Shown here in pieces: positions 9,041 to 18,277 of a DNA stretch of 64,000 bases. The first letter of the stretch is position 1. Every line of letters starts with the position of its first letter. Under the pieces are notes generated by a model, which worked only from the letters and a program-made list of their open reading frames with translations, did no database searches and was not told where the DNA came from. Source of the stretch: Thalassovita sp. (GTDB lineage: Bacteria > Pseudomonadota > Alphaproteobacteria > Rhodobacterales > Rhodobacteraceae); the NCBI GenBank assembly GCA_017792425.1, contig CP051233.1, positions 1,026,402 to 1,090,401 on the forward strand. Reading direction: 5' to 3'. A program made the position numbers and the translations under genes.

Positions 9041-10009
9041 ATGGCCAAGACCTTTGTGATAGAAACGCTGAAGCGCATCCTGGTCATTGTGCTGGTGATT
9101 GCGGGAACCTTCTTTCTTATCCGCTCGGCACCGGGCGACCCCGCAGAATTCATTGCTGGCGAAGCTGCCTCGGGCGATCCGGCCTTTATCGAACAGTTGC
9201 GGATGCAGATGGGGCTCGACAGGCCGGTCATCGTGCAGCTTGGGATTTATCTGAAGGACGTTGCTGCTCTTGATCTGGGTATGTCGTACCGCGAAGGCCG
9301 CCCTGTTCTGGATATCATCCTCGAACGGTTGCCCAACACGCTTATCCTGGCTGGAACGGCTTTCGTGCTAGCCTTGGTTCTGGGAACAATCGCCGGGTTT
9401 GTCGCTGCCGTTTTTCGGGGCACATGGATCGACCGGGTGATCTCGTTGGGGTCTGTGCTGTTCTTCTCGTCACCCTATTACTGGGTGGCACTGCTGGCGA
9501 TCATCCTTTTCTCGGCGAAATTGGGCTGGCTGCCATCGGGGGGAACCCAGACTATCGGTGCAGACTATGAAGGGTTCCGTGCCGTTCTGGACTATGTGCA
9601 CCACCTGATAATGCCAGCGACAGCATCGGCCCTGTTCACCATGGCGATCTATGCCCGTCTGGTCCGCGCCTCGATGACGGATGTCGCGAATTCCCTGTTC
9701 GTCAAAGCCGCCCATGCCAAGGGCATGGCCCCAGGGCGGATCTGGTTTCGTCATGTCTTGCGGACGTCCCTGTTGCCGATCACGACGATGGCTGGCGTCC
9801 AAGCGGGACAGCTCGTCGCGGGCACTATCCTGACCGAAACCGTCTTCGCTTGGCCTGGAATTGGGCGGTTGATGTACGACGCCCTGATTGCACGTGACTA
9901 TAACGTCGTGATCGGTGTCTTCATCATGACCTCTTTCATCGTCATCATCGCCAACCTTGTCGTCGACGTGCTGTACCGTTTCGTCGATCCGCGCACGCGC
10001 GCTGCCTAA
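9041..10009 (+). CDS. ABC transporter permease (DppB-like)
   Basis: The 322-residue membrane protein has an N-terminal transmembrane segment at about 10-30, the short periplasmic APGDP motif typical of DppB/OppB, and five further hydrophobic segments. The cytoplasmic loop has the ATPase-contacting EAA motif (FVKAAHAKGMAPGRIWFRHV). AAGGAG before the ATG at 9041 fixes the start; earlier in-frame codons lack a ribosome site. It pairs with the next gene to form the inner-membrane channel of the importer. Confidence 0.92.
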   Translation: MAKTFVIETLKRILVIVLVIAGTFFLIRSAPGDPAEFIAGEAASGDPAFIEQLRMQMGLDRPVIVQLGIYLKDVAALDLGMSYREGRPVLDIILERLPNTLILAGTAFVLALVLGTIAGFVAAVFRGTWIDRVISLGSVLFFSSPYYWVALLAIILFSAKLGWLPSGGTQTIGADYEGFRAVLDYVHHLIMPATASALFTMAIYARLVRASMTDVANSLFVKAAHAKGMAPGRIWFRHVLRTSLLPITTMAGVQAGQLVAGTILTETVFAWPGIGRLMYDALIARDYNVVIGVFIMTSFIVIIANLVVDVLYRFVDPRTRAA

Positions 10010-10021
10010 GGGATACCGACT

Positions 10022-10861
10022 ATGCCAATCTGGAAATCAATTCTCATGCGGCCGGACGGTATGATCGCCGTACTGTTTCTGGTGCTTACAACCTCGCTGG
10101 CAATGCTGGCCCCCGCCATGTTCCCTGATGGTCCATGGCGCATGGTGGCGCGGCCCTTTCAACTGCCTTTTCAAGACATGAAACACATGTTGGGCACCGA
10201 CGCGCTTGGCCGTGATATGCTGGCCATGATGATGTACGGGGCGCGGACCTCGCTGGGCATAGGGTTGGTGTCGACCGTGGTTGCGGTTCTGTTGGGACTA
10301 ACGGTTGGCGGCATCGCCGGTTTCTTTGGTGGACGCGTCGATAGTTTCCTGATGCGGGCGACCGAGCTGTTCCAAACCGTGCCGAACTTCGCCCTCGCGC
10401 TGCTGTTGATTGCGGTCTATTCCCCGTCTCTGTCGTCTGTGGTGATTGCGATTTCTATCGTCAGCTGGCCACCTGTTGCCCGATTGGCCCGCGCTGAGTT
10501 CCTCAGCCTGCGTCGTCGTGAGTTCGTGCAAGCGGCCCTGTTGTCCGGCCAATCCAATCTGCGTGTCGCGTTTAGCCAAGTGCTGCCCAATGCGCTGTCC
10601 CCACTGATCGTGATGGCGGCGCTGATGGTGTCAATGGCAATCCTGTTCGAAAGCGCCCTTAGCTTTCTGGGGCTTGGCGATCCGAACGTTGTCAGTTGGG
10701 GCTATCTGATCGGTGCCGCCCGCGCCGTCATTGCCCAAAGCTGGTGGCTGACCTTCATGCCGGGTCTGGCGATCATGCTGACGGTTGTCGCCATTTCGAT
10801 CATCGGGGATGCGATCAGTGACAGCCAAGATCCATTCTTTGAACGCCGGGAGTCTGTCTGA
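10022..10861 (+). CDS. ABC transporter permease (DppC-like)
   Basis: The 279-residue protein is the second channel subunit. It shows the DppC/OppC hallmarks HMLGTDALGRDMLAMMMYGAR near residues 57-77 and the EAA-loop region EFVQAALLSGQSNLRVAFSQVL, with about six hydrophobic segments. It begins 12 bases after the DppB-like gene, and its stop overlaps the ATPase start by one base (TGATG), indicating coupled translation. Confidence 0.92.
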   Translation: MPIWKSILMRPDGMIAVLFLVLTTSLAMLAPAMFPDGPWRMVARPFQLPFQDMKHMLGTDALGRDMLAMMMYGARTSLGIGLVSTVVAVLLGLTVGGIAGFFGGRVDSFLMRATELFQTVPNFALALLLIAVYSPSLSSVVIAISIVSWPPVARLARAEFLSLRRREFVQAALLSGQSNLRVAFSQVLPNALSPLIVMAALMVSMAILFESALSFLGLGDPNVVSWGYLIGAARAVIAQSWWLTFMPGLAIMLTVVAISIIGDAISDSQDPFFERRESV

Positions 10862-12468
10862 TGAGTGTTCTTGATATCAACAACCTCCGAGTCAGCTTCG
10901 CGGGTAAGGCCGAAATCGTCAAAAGTGTCAGTTTCAGGGTCGAAGAGGGCAAGACCACTTGTCTGGTTGGGGAAAGCGGCTCGGGCAAATCGATGATCGC
11001 CAATGCGGTGATGGACCTTTTACCCTCGTCAAAACTGGCGATCTCCGGTGGTGACATTCGGTTTGGAGGGCGGTCGCTGGTCGGTTTGCCCGCGCAAGAG
11101 ATGCGTGATTTGCGTGGCAAGTCGATCTCGATGATTTTTCAGGATCCGATGTCGGCCTTGAATCCGGTGCGCGGGATACGCACGCAATTTGACGAAGTTT
11201 TCTCGAGCCACGGCATCGAACCGACGCAATGGCGTCGGGCCCGGATGCTTGAGCTGTTGGAACTTGCACGGCTGCCAAACCCGCCGCGCATTCTTGATGC
11301 ATATCCGTTTGAACTGTCCGGCGGGCAACGGCAACGGGTCATGATCTCGATGGCGATGGCGCTGAACCCGGAATTGTTGATCGCCGATGAGCCGACGACG
11401 GCGCTGGATGTGACGACCCAAGCGCAAATTCTGCGGCTGATCAGTGATCTGCAGCGCGAATTCGGCACGGCAGTTCTGTTCATTACGCATGATTTCGGCG
11501 TGGTCGCGCAAATCGCAGATGATGTTGTGGTTCTGCGTCAGGGCGAAGTTGTTGAGCAAGGTAGTTCGAACCAACTTCTGCGGAATGCGCAGCACGATTA
11601 TACGCGCGAACTGATCGCCGCTATTCCTGACTGGATGCCCCGCACGGGTCTGAAACCCGCAACGCCGGTCATTGATGCGCACAACGTGATGAAGGCCTTT
11701 GAAACCAAGGCTGGCACCGTTGCAGCATTGGATCACGTGAATATCTCTGTTCAGCCCGGTGAGACGCTGGGGATTGTGGGCGAAAGCGGATCGGGAAAAT
11801 CGACCTTTGCAAAATGTCTTGTCGGGTTGGAGGAAGCCGATGGTGGCTCGCTCCTGCTTGAGGGAACAGACCTTCTGACCCTATCGCATGCGGAGCGGCG
11901 CAAGGTGCGCCACCAGATGCAGGTTGTGTTCCAGGATCCAAGCGCGGCGCTGAACCCGCGCCATACGGTTGGGCGCACCATTGTCGATGTTCTTAAGGTT
12001 AACGGTCACGATCGTTCATCCGCGCGCGAGGTCGCGATGAACTTGCTGGATGACGTCAGGCTCGAGCGTGAATTTTTCGACCGTTTCCCGCATGAACTTT
12101 CCGGGGGGCAACGGCAAAGGGTGTGTATTGCCCGTGCTCTGGCGGCAAACCCGAAGATATTGATCGCGGATGAGGCCCTGTCGGCGTTGGATGTGTCTGT
12201 GCAACGGCAAATGATCGCGCTGTTTGCGGATTTGAAGAAAAAACGAAACCTGACAATCCTGTTTATTACGCACGACCTGCGTGTTGCTGCCGAGATCTGC
12301 GACAACCTTGTCGTGATGCAATCGGGCAAGGTTATCGCCAATGGGGCACCGGCAAATGTGCTGGAAGGTGAAATGCCCCCCTATGTTCGCGAGTTGATGG
12401 ATGCCATACCGGGGCAGGAATGGTTCCCGGTAGGGCCGCAAGCCTTGCCGCACGCGGAGGGTATTTGA
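10861..12468 (+). CDS. ABC transporter ATPase, fused DppD-DppF type
   Basis: The 535-residue protein has two complete ATPase domains in tandem, as in YejF/GsiA. Domain 1 has Walker A GESGSGKS at 37-44 and the signature LSGGQRQRV near 153. Domain 2 has Walker A GESGSGKST near 305 and a second LSGGQRQRV near 414. Each has LIADEPTTALD or LIADEALSALD as Walker B. In the second Walker B region, EA replaces the usual EP but the catalytic Glu remains. It energises import through the two permeases encoded immediately upstream. Its stop codon directly precedes the next ATG. Confidence 0.93.
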   Translation: MSVLDINNLRVSFAGKAEIVKSVSFRVEEGKTTCLVGESGSGKSMIANAVMDLLPSSKLAISGGDIRFGGRSLVGLPAQEMRDLRGKSISMIFQDPMSALNPVRGIRTQFDEVFSSHGIEPTQWRRARMLELLELARLPNPPRILDAYPFELSGGQRQRVMISMAMALNPELLIADEPTTALDVTTQAQILRLISDLQREFGTAVLFITHDFGVVAQIADDVVVLRQGEVVEQGSSNQLLRNAQHDYTRELIAAIPDWMPRTGLKPATPVIDAHNVMKAFETKAGTVAALDHVNISVQPGETLGIVGESGSGKSTFAKCLVGLEEADGGSLLLEGTDLLTLSHAERRKVRHQMQVVFQDPSAALNPRHTVGRTIVDVLKVNGHDRSSAREVAMNLLDDVRLEREFFDRFPHELSGGQRQRVCIARALAANPKILIADEALSALDVSVQRQMIALFADLKKKRNLTILFITHDLRVAAEICDNLVVMQSGKVIANGAPANVLEGEMPPYVRELMDAIPGQEWFPVGPQALPHAEGI

Positions 12469-13173
12469 ATGGCTGCAGAAATCGGAAAAGTAAAAAGCAA
12501 GGGACTTGCTGAAACCATCAGCGAAGAATTGGTTCGGCTAATCGCGTCAGGAGGGCTGAAACCAGGTCAGCGCCTGAACGAAGTGCATCTGGCAGAAAGC
12601 TTTGGCGTCAGTCGTGGCCCGGTGCGTGAAGCCGCGCGCGAACTGGAAGGGCAGGGGTTGATTATCAGCCGTCCGCGCCAAGGGTTCTATGTTGCCGATT
12701 TCACCGCCCAGCAGATCGTGGACCTGTACGAGGTAAAACGCTGGATCGAACACGCCCTGATCCACGATGTCCTGACCTATTCGGAACCTGAAGCGCGCAA
12801 AGAGGTGCTGGCCGATATCGACACCATCGACACCAGCGAAAAGGTGGCTTTTGCCAACTCTCTGTTTGCGTTTCGCCAAAGGTGGGTAGCCCGGCTTCAT
12901 AATCGCATTTTGGCCGCGCATGCGCTTTCACTTTATCGCCAATTCCACATCGTGACGGCCCTGATTGATGTGACGGACTCTGATGCCCGGATCGAACGTA
13001 TCGTCGGCACGCTACGCGCATTTTGGACGGCGTTGGTGAAAGACGATGGCGATGCCGCAAAGAAGATCATGCAGGACGATGCAGAGTTCTGGCGTCAAGA
13101 TGTTGCGCCACGTTTCGGCACCCAGTCCGATGAGTCCCCCAAGACGAGTAAATTGAGGCAAGCCACCCCATGA
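12469..13173 (+). CDS. GntR-family regulator, FCD subfamily
   Basis: The 234-residue protein has an N-terminal winged helix (about residues 15-75: LNEVHLAESFGVSRGPVREA, then GLIISRPRQGFYVADF) and an all-helical C-terminal FCD ligand domain. FCD regulators usually bind small carboxylates or amino-acid-like effectors, often with a metal. Its position inside the transporter operon, starting right after the ATPase stop and overlapping the M20 gene by four bases, makes it the likely local regulator, probably at the dyad at 7333-7349. Confidence 0.88.
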   Translation: MAAEIGKVKSKGLAETISEELVRLIASGGLKPGQRLNEVHLAESFGVSRGPVREAARELEGQGLIISRPRQGFYVADFTAQQIVDLYEVKRWIEHALIHDVLTYSEPEARKEVLADIDTIDTSEKVAFANSLFAFRQRWVARLHNRILAAHALSLYRQFHIVTALIDVTDSDARIERIVGTLRAFWTALVKDDGDAAKKIMQDDAEFWRQDVAPRFGTQSDESPKTSKLRQATP

Positions 13174-14363
13174 ACCTTCCCCTCCCGAACTCCATTGCGT
13201 CGTCGCTGTCCGAATTCGTGGCCGTGCGTCGCGACCTACATCAGCATCCCGAATTGGTCTTCGATTTACCGCGCACTGCCGGAATCGTTGCACAAACCCT
13301 AAAAAGTTTTGGCTTTGACGATGTGGTCGAAGGCATCGCGAGAACCGGGGTGGTCGGTATTCTGCATGGCAAATCAGGACCAGCGGCCAATACCGATCAG
13401 CGCGTGCTGCTGCGCGCCGATATGGACGCTTTGCCCATTGCCGAAGCGACCAGGGCCGACCATGCCTCGACCATTGAAGGGGCAATGCACGCCTGTGGAC
13501 ATGACGGTCACACGGCGATGTTGCTTGGGGCCGCCAAACATCTGGCGGAAACACGCGACTTTCACGGTACGCTTGTGTTTTGTTTCCAGCCCGCCGAGGA
13601 ACTCGCTGGTGGTGCGAAGGTCATGATCGACGAAGGGCTGCTGGACCGGTTTCCGGTCAAAGCGGCCTACGCCATCCACAACTGGCCTGAAATGCCCGTT
13701 GGCCATTTCGGGGTAATCCACGGCGGTGCGATGGCCTCTGCCGACGGAGTCATGATCACAGTGAAAGGCAGCGGTGGCCATGCCGCCCAACCCGAGAAGG
13801 CCCGCGACCCTGTGGTCTGCGCCGCCGCTATTGTGACCGCCGCACAAACGATTGTGTCCCGCACGGTCAGCCCCTTTGATCAGGCGGTTGTGTCCATCAC
13901 CTCGATCCATGGGGGGGATGCGTGGAATGTAATCCCTGACCAGGTGCAGATGCGCTGCAATTTTCGCTGCTTCTCTGAAGAAGTGTCGGCGCGGCTGGAA
14001 AGCGAATTGCGCCGACTGTGCGCCAGCACCGCCGAGGCGCACGGTTGCACCGCCAGTGTCGATCGCCCGCCGTTGACCCCCTATCCCCCGACGATCAATC
14101 ATCCTGCTGAAACAGCGATCGCGGTTCAGGCGATGACCGCTGTTGTCGGTGCCGAGAATGTCCATCAGAATTTGCGCCCTGTGATGGGCTCCGAGGATTT
14201 CGCCTTCTTTCTGCGCGAAGTGCCTGGGGCCTATGTCTTTATCGGGAATGGTGACAGCGCCCCGCTGCATAACCCTGGATATGACTTCAATGACGATGCC
14301 TTGGGCTATGGCATTGCTTATTGGGCCGAACTGGCGCGGCGTGTCCTGCCAGCCGCGGTCTAA
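13170..14363 (+). CDS. M20D-family amidohydrolase (second copy)
   Basis: The 397-residue zinc hydrolase has RRDLHQHPELVFD, the metal-binding ACGHDGHTAMLLG, FQPAEELAGGAKVMIDEG, HAAQPEKARDPVVCA in the dimerisation domain and the late GSEDFAFFL. It belongs to the same subfamily as the product at 5012-6202 but is clearly diverged, so the two may act on different acyl or amide conjugates. It overlaps the GntR gene by four bases (ATGA). The substrate is unknown; hippurate, N-acetyl- or indole-acyl amino acids are typical for the family. Confidence 0.88.
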   Translation: MNLPLPNSIASSLSEFVAVRRDLHQHPELVFDLPRTAGIVAQTLKSFGFDDVVEGIARTGVVGILHGKSGPAANTDQRVLLRADMDALPIAEATRADHASTIEGAMHACGHDGHTAMLLGAAKHLAETRDFHGTLVFCFQPAEELAGGAKVMIDEGLLDRFPVKAAYAIHNWPEMPVGHFGVIHGGAMASADGVMITVKGSGGHAAQPEKARDPVVCAAAIVTAAQTIVSRTVSPFDQAVVSITSIHGGDAWNVIPDQVQMRCNFRCFSEEVSARLESELRRLCASTAEAHGCTASVDRPPLTPYPPTINHPAETAIAVQAMTAVVGAENVHQNLRPVMGSEDFAFFLREVPGAYVFIGNGDSAPLHNPGYDFNDDALGYGIAYWAELARRVLPAAV

Positions 14364-14387
14364 GTGAACCACCAGAACGGAAACATC

Positions 14388-15806
14388 ATGACAGCCATGC
14401 ACTACTGGTCGGTCGCCCAGACCGCAGAACAATTGCGCCGTAAAACGGTTTCGGTACAGGAAATCACCGAGGCCCAGATCAAACGGATTGAGTTGATCAA
14501 TCCAAAGGTCAACGCCGTCACGAGTCTCGTTGACGAGGCGATGGACGTTGCCAAAGCGTTGGACAAGGTTGGCCGACCTGATGATGCGGGACCACTGTGG
14601 GGCGTGCCTGTCACGACCAAGATCAATATCGATCAGACCGGGTGCGTGAACTCCAACGGCGTGACGGCCTATGCTGGAATAGTGGCTGATGCGGACTCGC
14701 CCGTTATCACCAATCTGAAAGATGCGGGCGCGGTGATCGTGGGGCGTACCAGCACGCCGGAATTTTCGATGCGGTGGTTCACGTCAAACCCGGTCAATGG
14801 TGTGTCGCTGAACCCGTGGAACCCCGAATTGACGCCGGGCGGCTCAAGCGGTGCCGCCGCCGCCGCTGTCGCATCTGGCATTGGCGCAATCGCCCACGGC
14901 AACGATCTGGGCGGATCCTTGCGTTACCCGGCCTATTGCTGTGGCGTTGCGACCATCCGGCCCTCTTTGGGGCGCATCCCCGCAATGAACCCAAGCCAAT
15001 CCGCCGCCGGGATCGAACGGGGCCCGTTCACGCAATTGATGGCCGTACAAGGGCCGATTGCCCGCTCGATTGCCGATGTTCGTGCTGGGCTACAGGTCAT
15101 GTCCCGTCGTGACATTCGGGATCCGCTTTGGGTGCCGCCGCTTGATCTGCATCGGGACGCAAATGCCAATTTGACTATCGGCTATGCGATGAACCCATTT
15201 GGTGAGCAGATCGACCGATCGGTCGAAACCGCCATGCAAAACGCAATCACGGCCTTCAATGACGCGGGCGTGCGGCTGAAACAAGTTGATCCCCCATTCG
15301 CAACAGATTTGCCTGCTCTTTGGGGAACCCTCATGTTCACAGAAAGCGAAGCCCTGCTGCGCGAAGATGTCAGGGCCAAGGGTTCGGCGGCAATGTGGCG
15401 GTATTATCAGGAATTTGCGGCTCTGTTCGAAGTTGCAGACGCCACCGGTTTGCTGCAGGCGATGCAGCGTCGTGTTGTCTGCCAACGGGCTTGGGCTGAA
15501 ATGTTTGCGCAGGTCGATGTGCTGTTGATGCCGACGTCACTGCAGAAACCCTTCCGCAATGATCAGGATTTTATGGAACCGGGGACTCTCGGTGATATCC
15601 TTGCTGCTCAAGCGCCGCTTTTAGCGATCAACGTTTTGGGTTTGCCTTCGGCGGCCCTACCCACGCATCTGCAAAACGGATCACCGCGTGGCGTGCAATT
15701 GGTCGGGCCGATGCATCAGGATGCGTTCGTTCTGGATGTTGCAGAACGGTTAGAGCGTGAAATCGGAACCCTTTGGCAAGAATTAGAACGACAGGAGAAG
15801 GTCTAA
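14388..15806 (+). CDS. Amidase (amidase signature family)
   Basis: The 472-residue protein has the full Ser-cisSer-Lys triad of the amidase signature family: Lys78 in VTTKIN, cis-Ser153 in PGGSSGA and the nucleophile Ser177 in DLGGSLRYP, with the usual 24-residue spacing of the serines. It hydrolyses a carboxamide in the cytoplasm. The ATG at 14388 is preferred over a GTG at 14364 because a weak purine-rich site (ACGGAAA) precedes it and the family N-terminus fits. Within this operon it could remove a terminal amide before or after M20 cleavage. Confidence 0.9.
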   Translation: MTAMHYWSVAQTAEQLRRKTVSVQEITEAQIKRIELINPKVNAVTSLVDEAMDVAKALDKVGRPDDAGPLWGVPVTTKINIDQTGCVNSNGVTAYAGIVADADSPVITNLKDAGAVIVGRTSTPEFSMRWFTSNPVNGVSLNPWNPELTPGGSSGAAAAAVASGIGAIAHGNDLGGSLRYPAYCCGVATIRPSLGRIPAMNPSQSAAGIERGPFTQLMAVQGPIARSIADVRAGLQVMSRRDIRDPLWVPPLDLHRDANANLTIGYAMNPFGEQIDRSVETAMQNAITAFNDAGVRLKQVDPPFATDLPALWGTLMFTESEALLREDVRAKGSAAMWRYYQEFAALFEVADATGLLQAMQRRVVCQRAWAEMFAQVDVLLMPTSLQKPFRNDQDFMEPGTLGDILAAQAPLLAINVLGLPSAALPTHLQNGSPRGVQLVGPMHQDAFVLDVAERLEREIGTLWQELERQEKV

Positions 15807-16162
15807 TGGCTGAAATCAAACGCGCACATGTGAACAAACGCATGTCCCAGATCGTGACCCACGGCGACACGATTTATTTGGCTGGCCAAGTCGGTACGGC
15901 TGGAGACAGTGTCGCTCAACAGACCCAAGATTGTCTGGGTGCGGTGGAACGTCTTTTGGCCGAGGCAGGGTCTGGCAAAACCCGTATCTTGCAGGCCGTC
16001 ATTTGGTTGGATGATATGAACAATTTCGACGAAATGAACGCCGTCTGGGATGCTTGGGTGCCCGAGGGCCACGCACCTGTACGCGCCTGCGGAGAGGCCC
16101 GTCTGGCCGCGCCTGAATATCAGGTGGAGGTCATCATCACCGCCGCGAAAAACACAGAATGA
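15806..16162 (+). CDS. RidA/YjgF-family protein
   Basis: The 118-residue protein is a RidA-superfamily trimer subunit: NKRMSQIVTHGDTIYLAGQV, the QTQDCLGAVERLLAEAGS helix, and a C-terminal half ending with ACGEARLAAPEYQVEV, where the Arg that binds the carboxylate of imine substrates is present. RidA proteins hydrolyse reactive enamines/imines to ketoacids and ammonia; several Rid subfamilies are catabolic. The ATG overlaps the amidase stop (TAATG at 15804-15808) behind AGGAG. It closes the operon. Confidence 0.9.
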   Translation: MAEIKRAHVNKRMSQIVTHGDTIYLAGQVGTAGDSVAQQTQDCLGAVERLLAEAGSGKTRILQAVIWLDDMNNFDEMNAVWDAWVPEGHAPVRACGEARLAAPEYQVEVIITAAKNTE

Positions 16163-16218
16163 AATCCACCTTGCTGCATATTACCTAGGAAACGTCTCTC
16201 GGAGAACCGGGCTGGCTT

Positions 16219-16260
16219 TTGTGGAGAGTGTTGAGCTCACTTGCCCGGGCAAGTCCACAA
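16219..16260. terminator. Nested palindrome between convergent operons
   Basis: ACTTGCCCGGGCAAGT at 16239-16254 is a perfect 16-bp palindrome. It is partly enclosed by TTGTGGA (16219-16225) and TCCACAA (16254-16260). The site lies between the RidA gene ending at 16162 and the oppositely oriented oxidoreductase ending at 16298. It may be a bidirectional terminator or a protein-binding dyad. No strong T-tract follows on either strand. Confidence 0.35.
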
Positions 16261-16297
16261 CATCTCGACTGTGCGTAAGATATCATGTGTCCGCATC

Positions 16298-18277
16298 CTA
16301 AAGGCTTAGTCCCAGTTTGCGCCCCTCGTAGATAGCAGCCGCCGCCGATCTGGGGGCAAGTGCGTCGCCAATCAACTGCGCCGGGAGTCCCATGTCGCGC
16401 AGCGTGTCGGGCAGAGTGTGATCCGCCTGTCCGCCTGTGGAAAGCACTAGTGCATCAGCCTCGATTTGGAATGCCTCTTGCGTCAGCAAGGAAATGCAAT
16501 GCGCGTTGGTGCCCGTCCATTCAATAATTGCGCTTTCGCAGACGAACCGCACCCCCAGTCGCGCCAAGGTTTGCCTAGCCGTGAAGTCGGATGCCGTGCG
16601 TGCCAGTTCCTTGCCCACCATCGGATCGGGGGTCAGCAGGGTGACCGCGTGGCCAGCTTGCGCCAGATGCCAGGCCGTGCCGACGCCGCGCCAATGGCCG
16701 CCTTCGTCCAGCAACAAGACATGGGTGCCCAGCCTGGCGGTACGCTCCATGACATCCTGAACGGACCATACGTTGGCTTTGCGGACCCCTGGAAGCTCTG
16801 CCACCCGGGGAAGTGCTTTTTGAAACCCGGTCTCGGCGGGAAGAGCACCCGTCGCCAGCACCACGATATCGGCGCCCTGCGCGGCGATCTCATCGGCCTC
16901 CAGATAGGTGTTGAAGCGTAGATTGACTCTCAGTTTGTCCAATTGGCGGGTGTACCAGGCGATCAGGTCGGCGATCTGGCCGCGCCGGGGCTGCAAACCG
17001 GCCAACCGGAATTGCCCGCCGGCATCGGGGGCGGCCTCAGCCAAGGTTACGCGGTGCCCTCGTTCGGCGGCGACGCGAGCGCATTCAAGCCCAGCCGGGC
17101 CAGCACCGACCACCAGAACGGATTTGGGCGTTTCAGCAGGGACAAAGCAATCCCCGCCCCACAGGTATTCATGTCCCGCTGACGGGTTGATCAGGCAGGA
17201 AATGTAATAGTCGCGTCCACGTCGGCCCCAGCATTGCTGATTACAGCTCAGGCAGCCGCGGATATCGTCGGTGCGATCCTCCTGGGCCTTGGTGACTAGA
17301 TACGGGTCCGCGATTTGGCCGCGCACGATGGACACCAGATCCGCTTGACCGGACCCAAGCAGGATATTGGCGTTTTCCGGGGTGCGGATATTCGCCTCGG
17401 AAATGATGCGGGCGGACAGGTTTGCGGCTTTCGCCCGTTCGGCCAGATCGGCGGTCAGGTTTTCGGCGAACTGAAAGCTGGGGATGATCTTCTGGAAGTT
17501 GATGTAACTGCCCGCACCTATGGTGACGTAGTCCATCAGCCCTTCGTCATCGTGCAGGCACAGGATTTCCAGCATTTCATCTTGCGTGGGAAAAACGCCG
17601 GTTTCCTGATCGTCCGAGACGGACAGGCCGATGATGAAATCGTCCCCGCATGCCGCGCGTATCCTGCCTAGGATGTCACGAGAAAACCGGGTGCGGTTTT
17701 CAAGGCTTCCGCCCCAGTTGTCTGTGCGTTGGTTGGAAAACGGAGACCAGAACTGATCCAGAAGGCAGTTGTAGGCGGCCCAGACCTCGACCCCGTCAAA
17801 GCCCGCTTTCTGGCAGCGGATCGCGGCGTCGACAAAGGCCTGTATGGTTTCCTCGATCTCAGTGGCGGTCATCGGATGGCTGCCGTCATTGTCATGGTAA
17901 CTGGGGCCACCGGATGGCGACCAGGGCGCGTACCAGCTGTTGTCCCAATCCCCATGGGCACCGACGTGATAAAGCTGCTGGATCATCACCGCGCCAAGAG
18001 CCTGACAGCTTTCAGTGATGCGGCGAAATCCCGGGATCACCTCGTCTGACCCTGCCCGGAAGTTGCCGCGCGTCAGCACTGCTGCGGGATGCACTGGCAT
18101 GGGTTCCACCGTGATCATCGCCGCCCCACCGCGCGCGCGTTCCAGGTAGTAACCAAGATGCTGATCGCCCGGCAAACCGTCCTTGGCCATGTTCGTGGTG
18201 TGCGCCCCAAAAACGATCCGGTTTTTCAGCGTCTTGTGACGCAACTTCAGAGGCGAAAAAATATGCGGTAGGGTCAT
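16298..18277 (-). CDS. Old Yellow Enzyme-type oxidoreductase with FAD domain (N-demethylase-like)
   Basis: The 659 residues have the three-part build of trimethylamine dehydrogenase and dienoyl-CoA reductase relatives. A TIM barrel binds FMN (residues 1-330). Four cysteines spaced 3, 4 and 12 apart (CLSCNQQC then Cys about 359) bind 4Fe-4S. A C-terminal FAD/NAD Rossmann part contains VGAGPAGLECARVA near 388. The barrel has QLYHVGAHGDW near residue 108. Neighbouring proline-racemase and P5C-reductase-like genes point to N-methyl amino acid demethylation, as in DgcA, StcD and N-methylproline demethylases, but the substrate is not readable. It is last in a four-gene operon and overlaps the preceding gene by four bases. 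Confidence 0.85.
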   Translation of the reverse strand: MTLPHIFSPLKLRHKTLKNRIVFGAHTTNMAKDGLPGDQHLGYYLERARGGAAMITVEPMPVHPAAVLTRGNFRAGSDEVIPGFRRITESCQALGAVMIQQLYHVGAHGDWDNSWYAPWSPSGGPSYHDNDGSHPMTATEIEETIQAFVDAAIRCQKAGFDGVEVWAAYNCLLDQFWSPFSNQRTDNWGGSLENRTRFSRDILGRIRAACGDDFIIGLSVSDDQETGVFPTQDEMLEILCLHDDEGLMDYVTIGAGSYINFQKIIPSFQFAENLTADLAERAKAANLSARIISEANIRTPENANILLGSGQADLVSIVRGQIADPYLVTKAQEDRTDDIRGCLSCNQQCWGRRGRDYYISCLINPSAGHEYLWGGDCFVPAETPKSVLVVGAGPAGLECARVAAERGHRVTLAEAAPDAGGQFRLAGLQPRRGQIADLIAWYTRQLDKLRVNLRFNTYLEADEIAAQGADIVVLATGALPAETGFQKALPRVAELPGVRKANVWSVQDVMERTARLGTHVLLLDEGGHWRGVGTAWHLAQAGHAVTLLTPDPMVGKELARTASDFTARQTLARLGVRFVCESAIIEWTGTNAHCISLLTQEAFQIEADALVLSTGGQADHTLPDTLRDMGLPAQLIGDALAPRSAAAAIYEGRKLGLSL

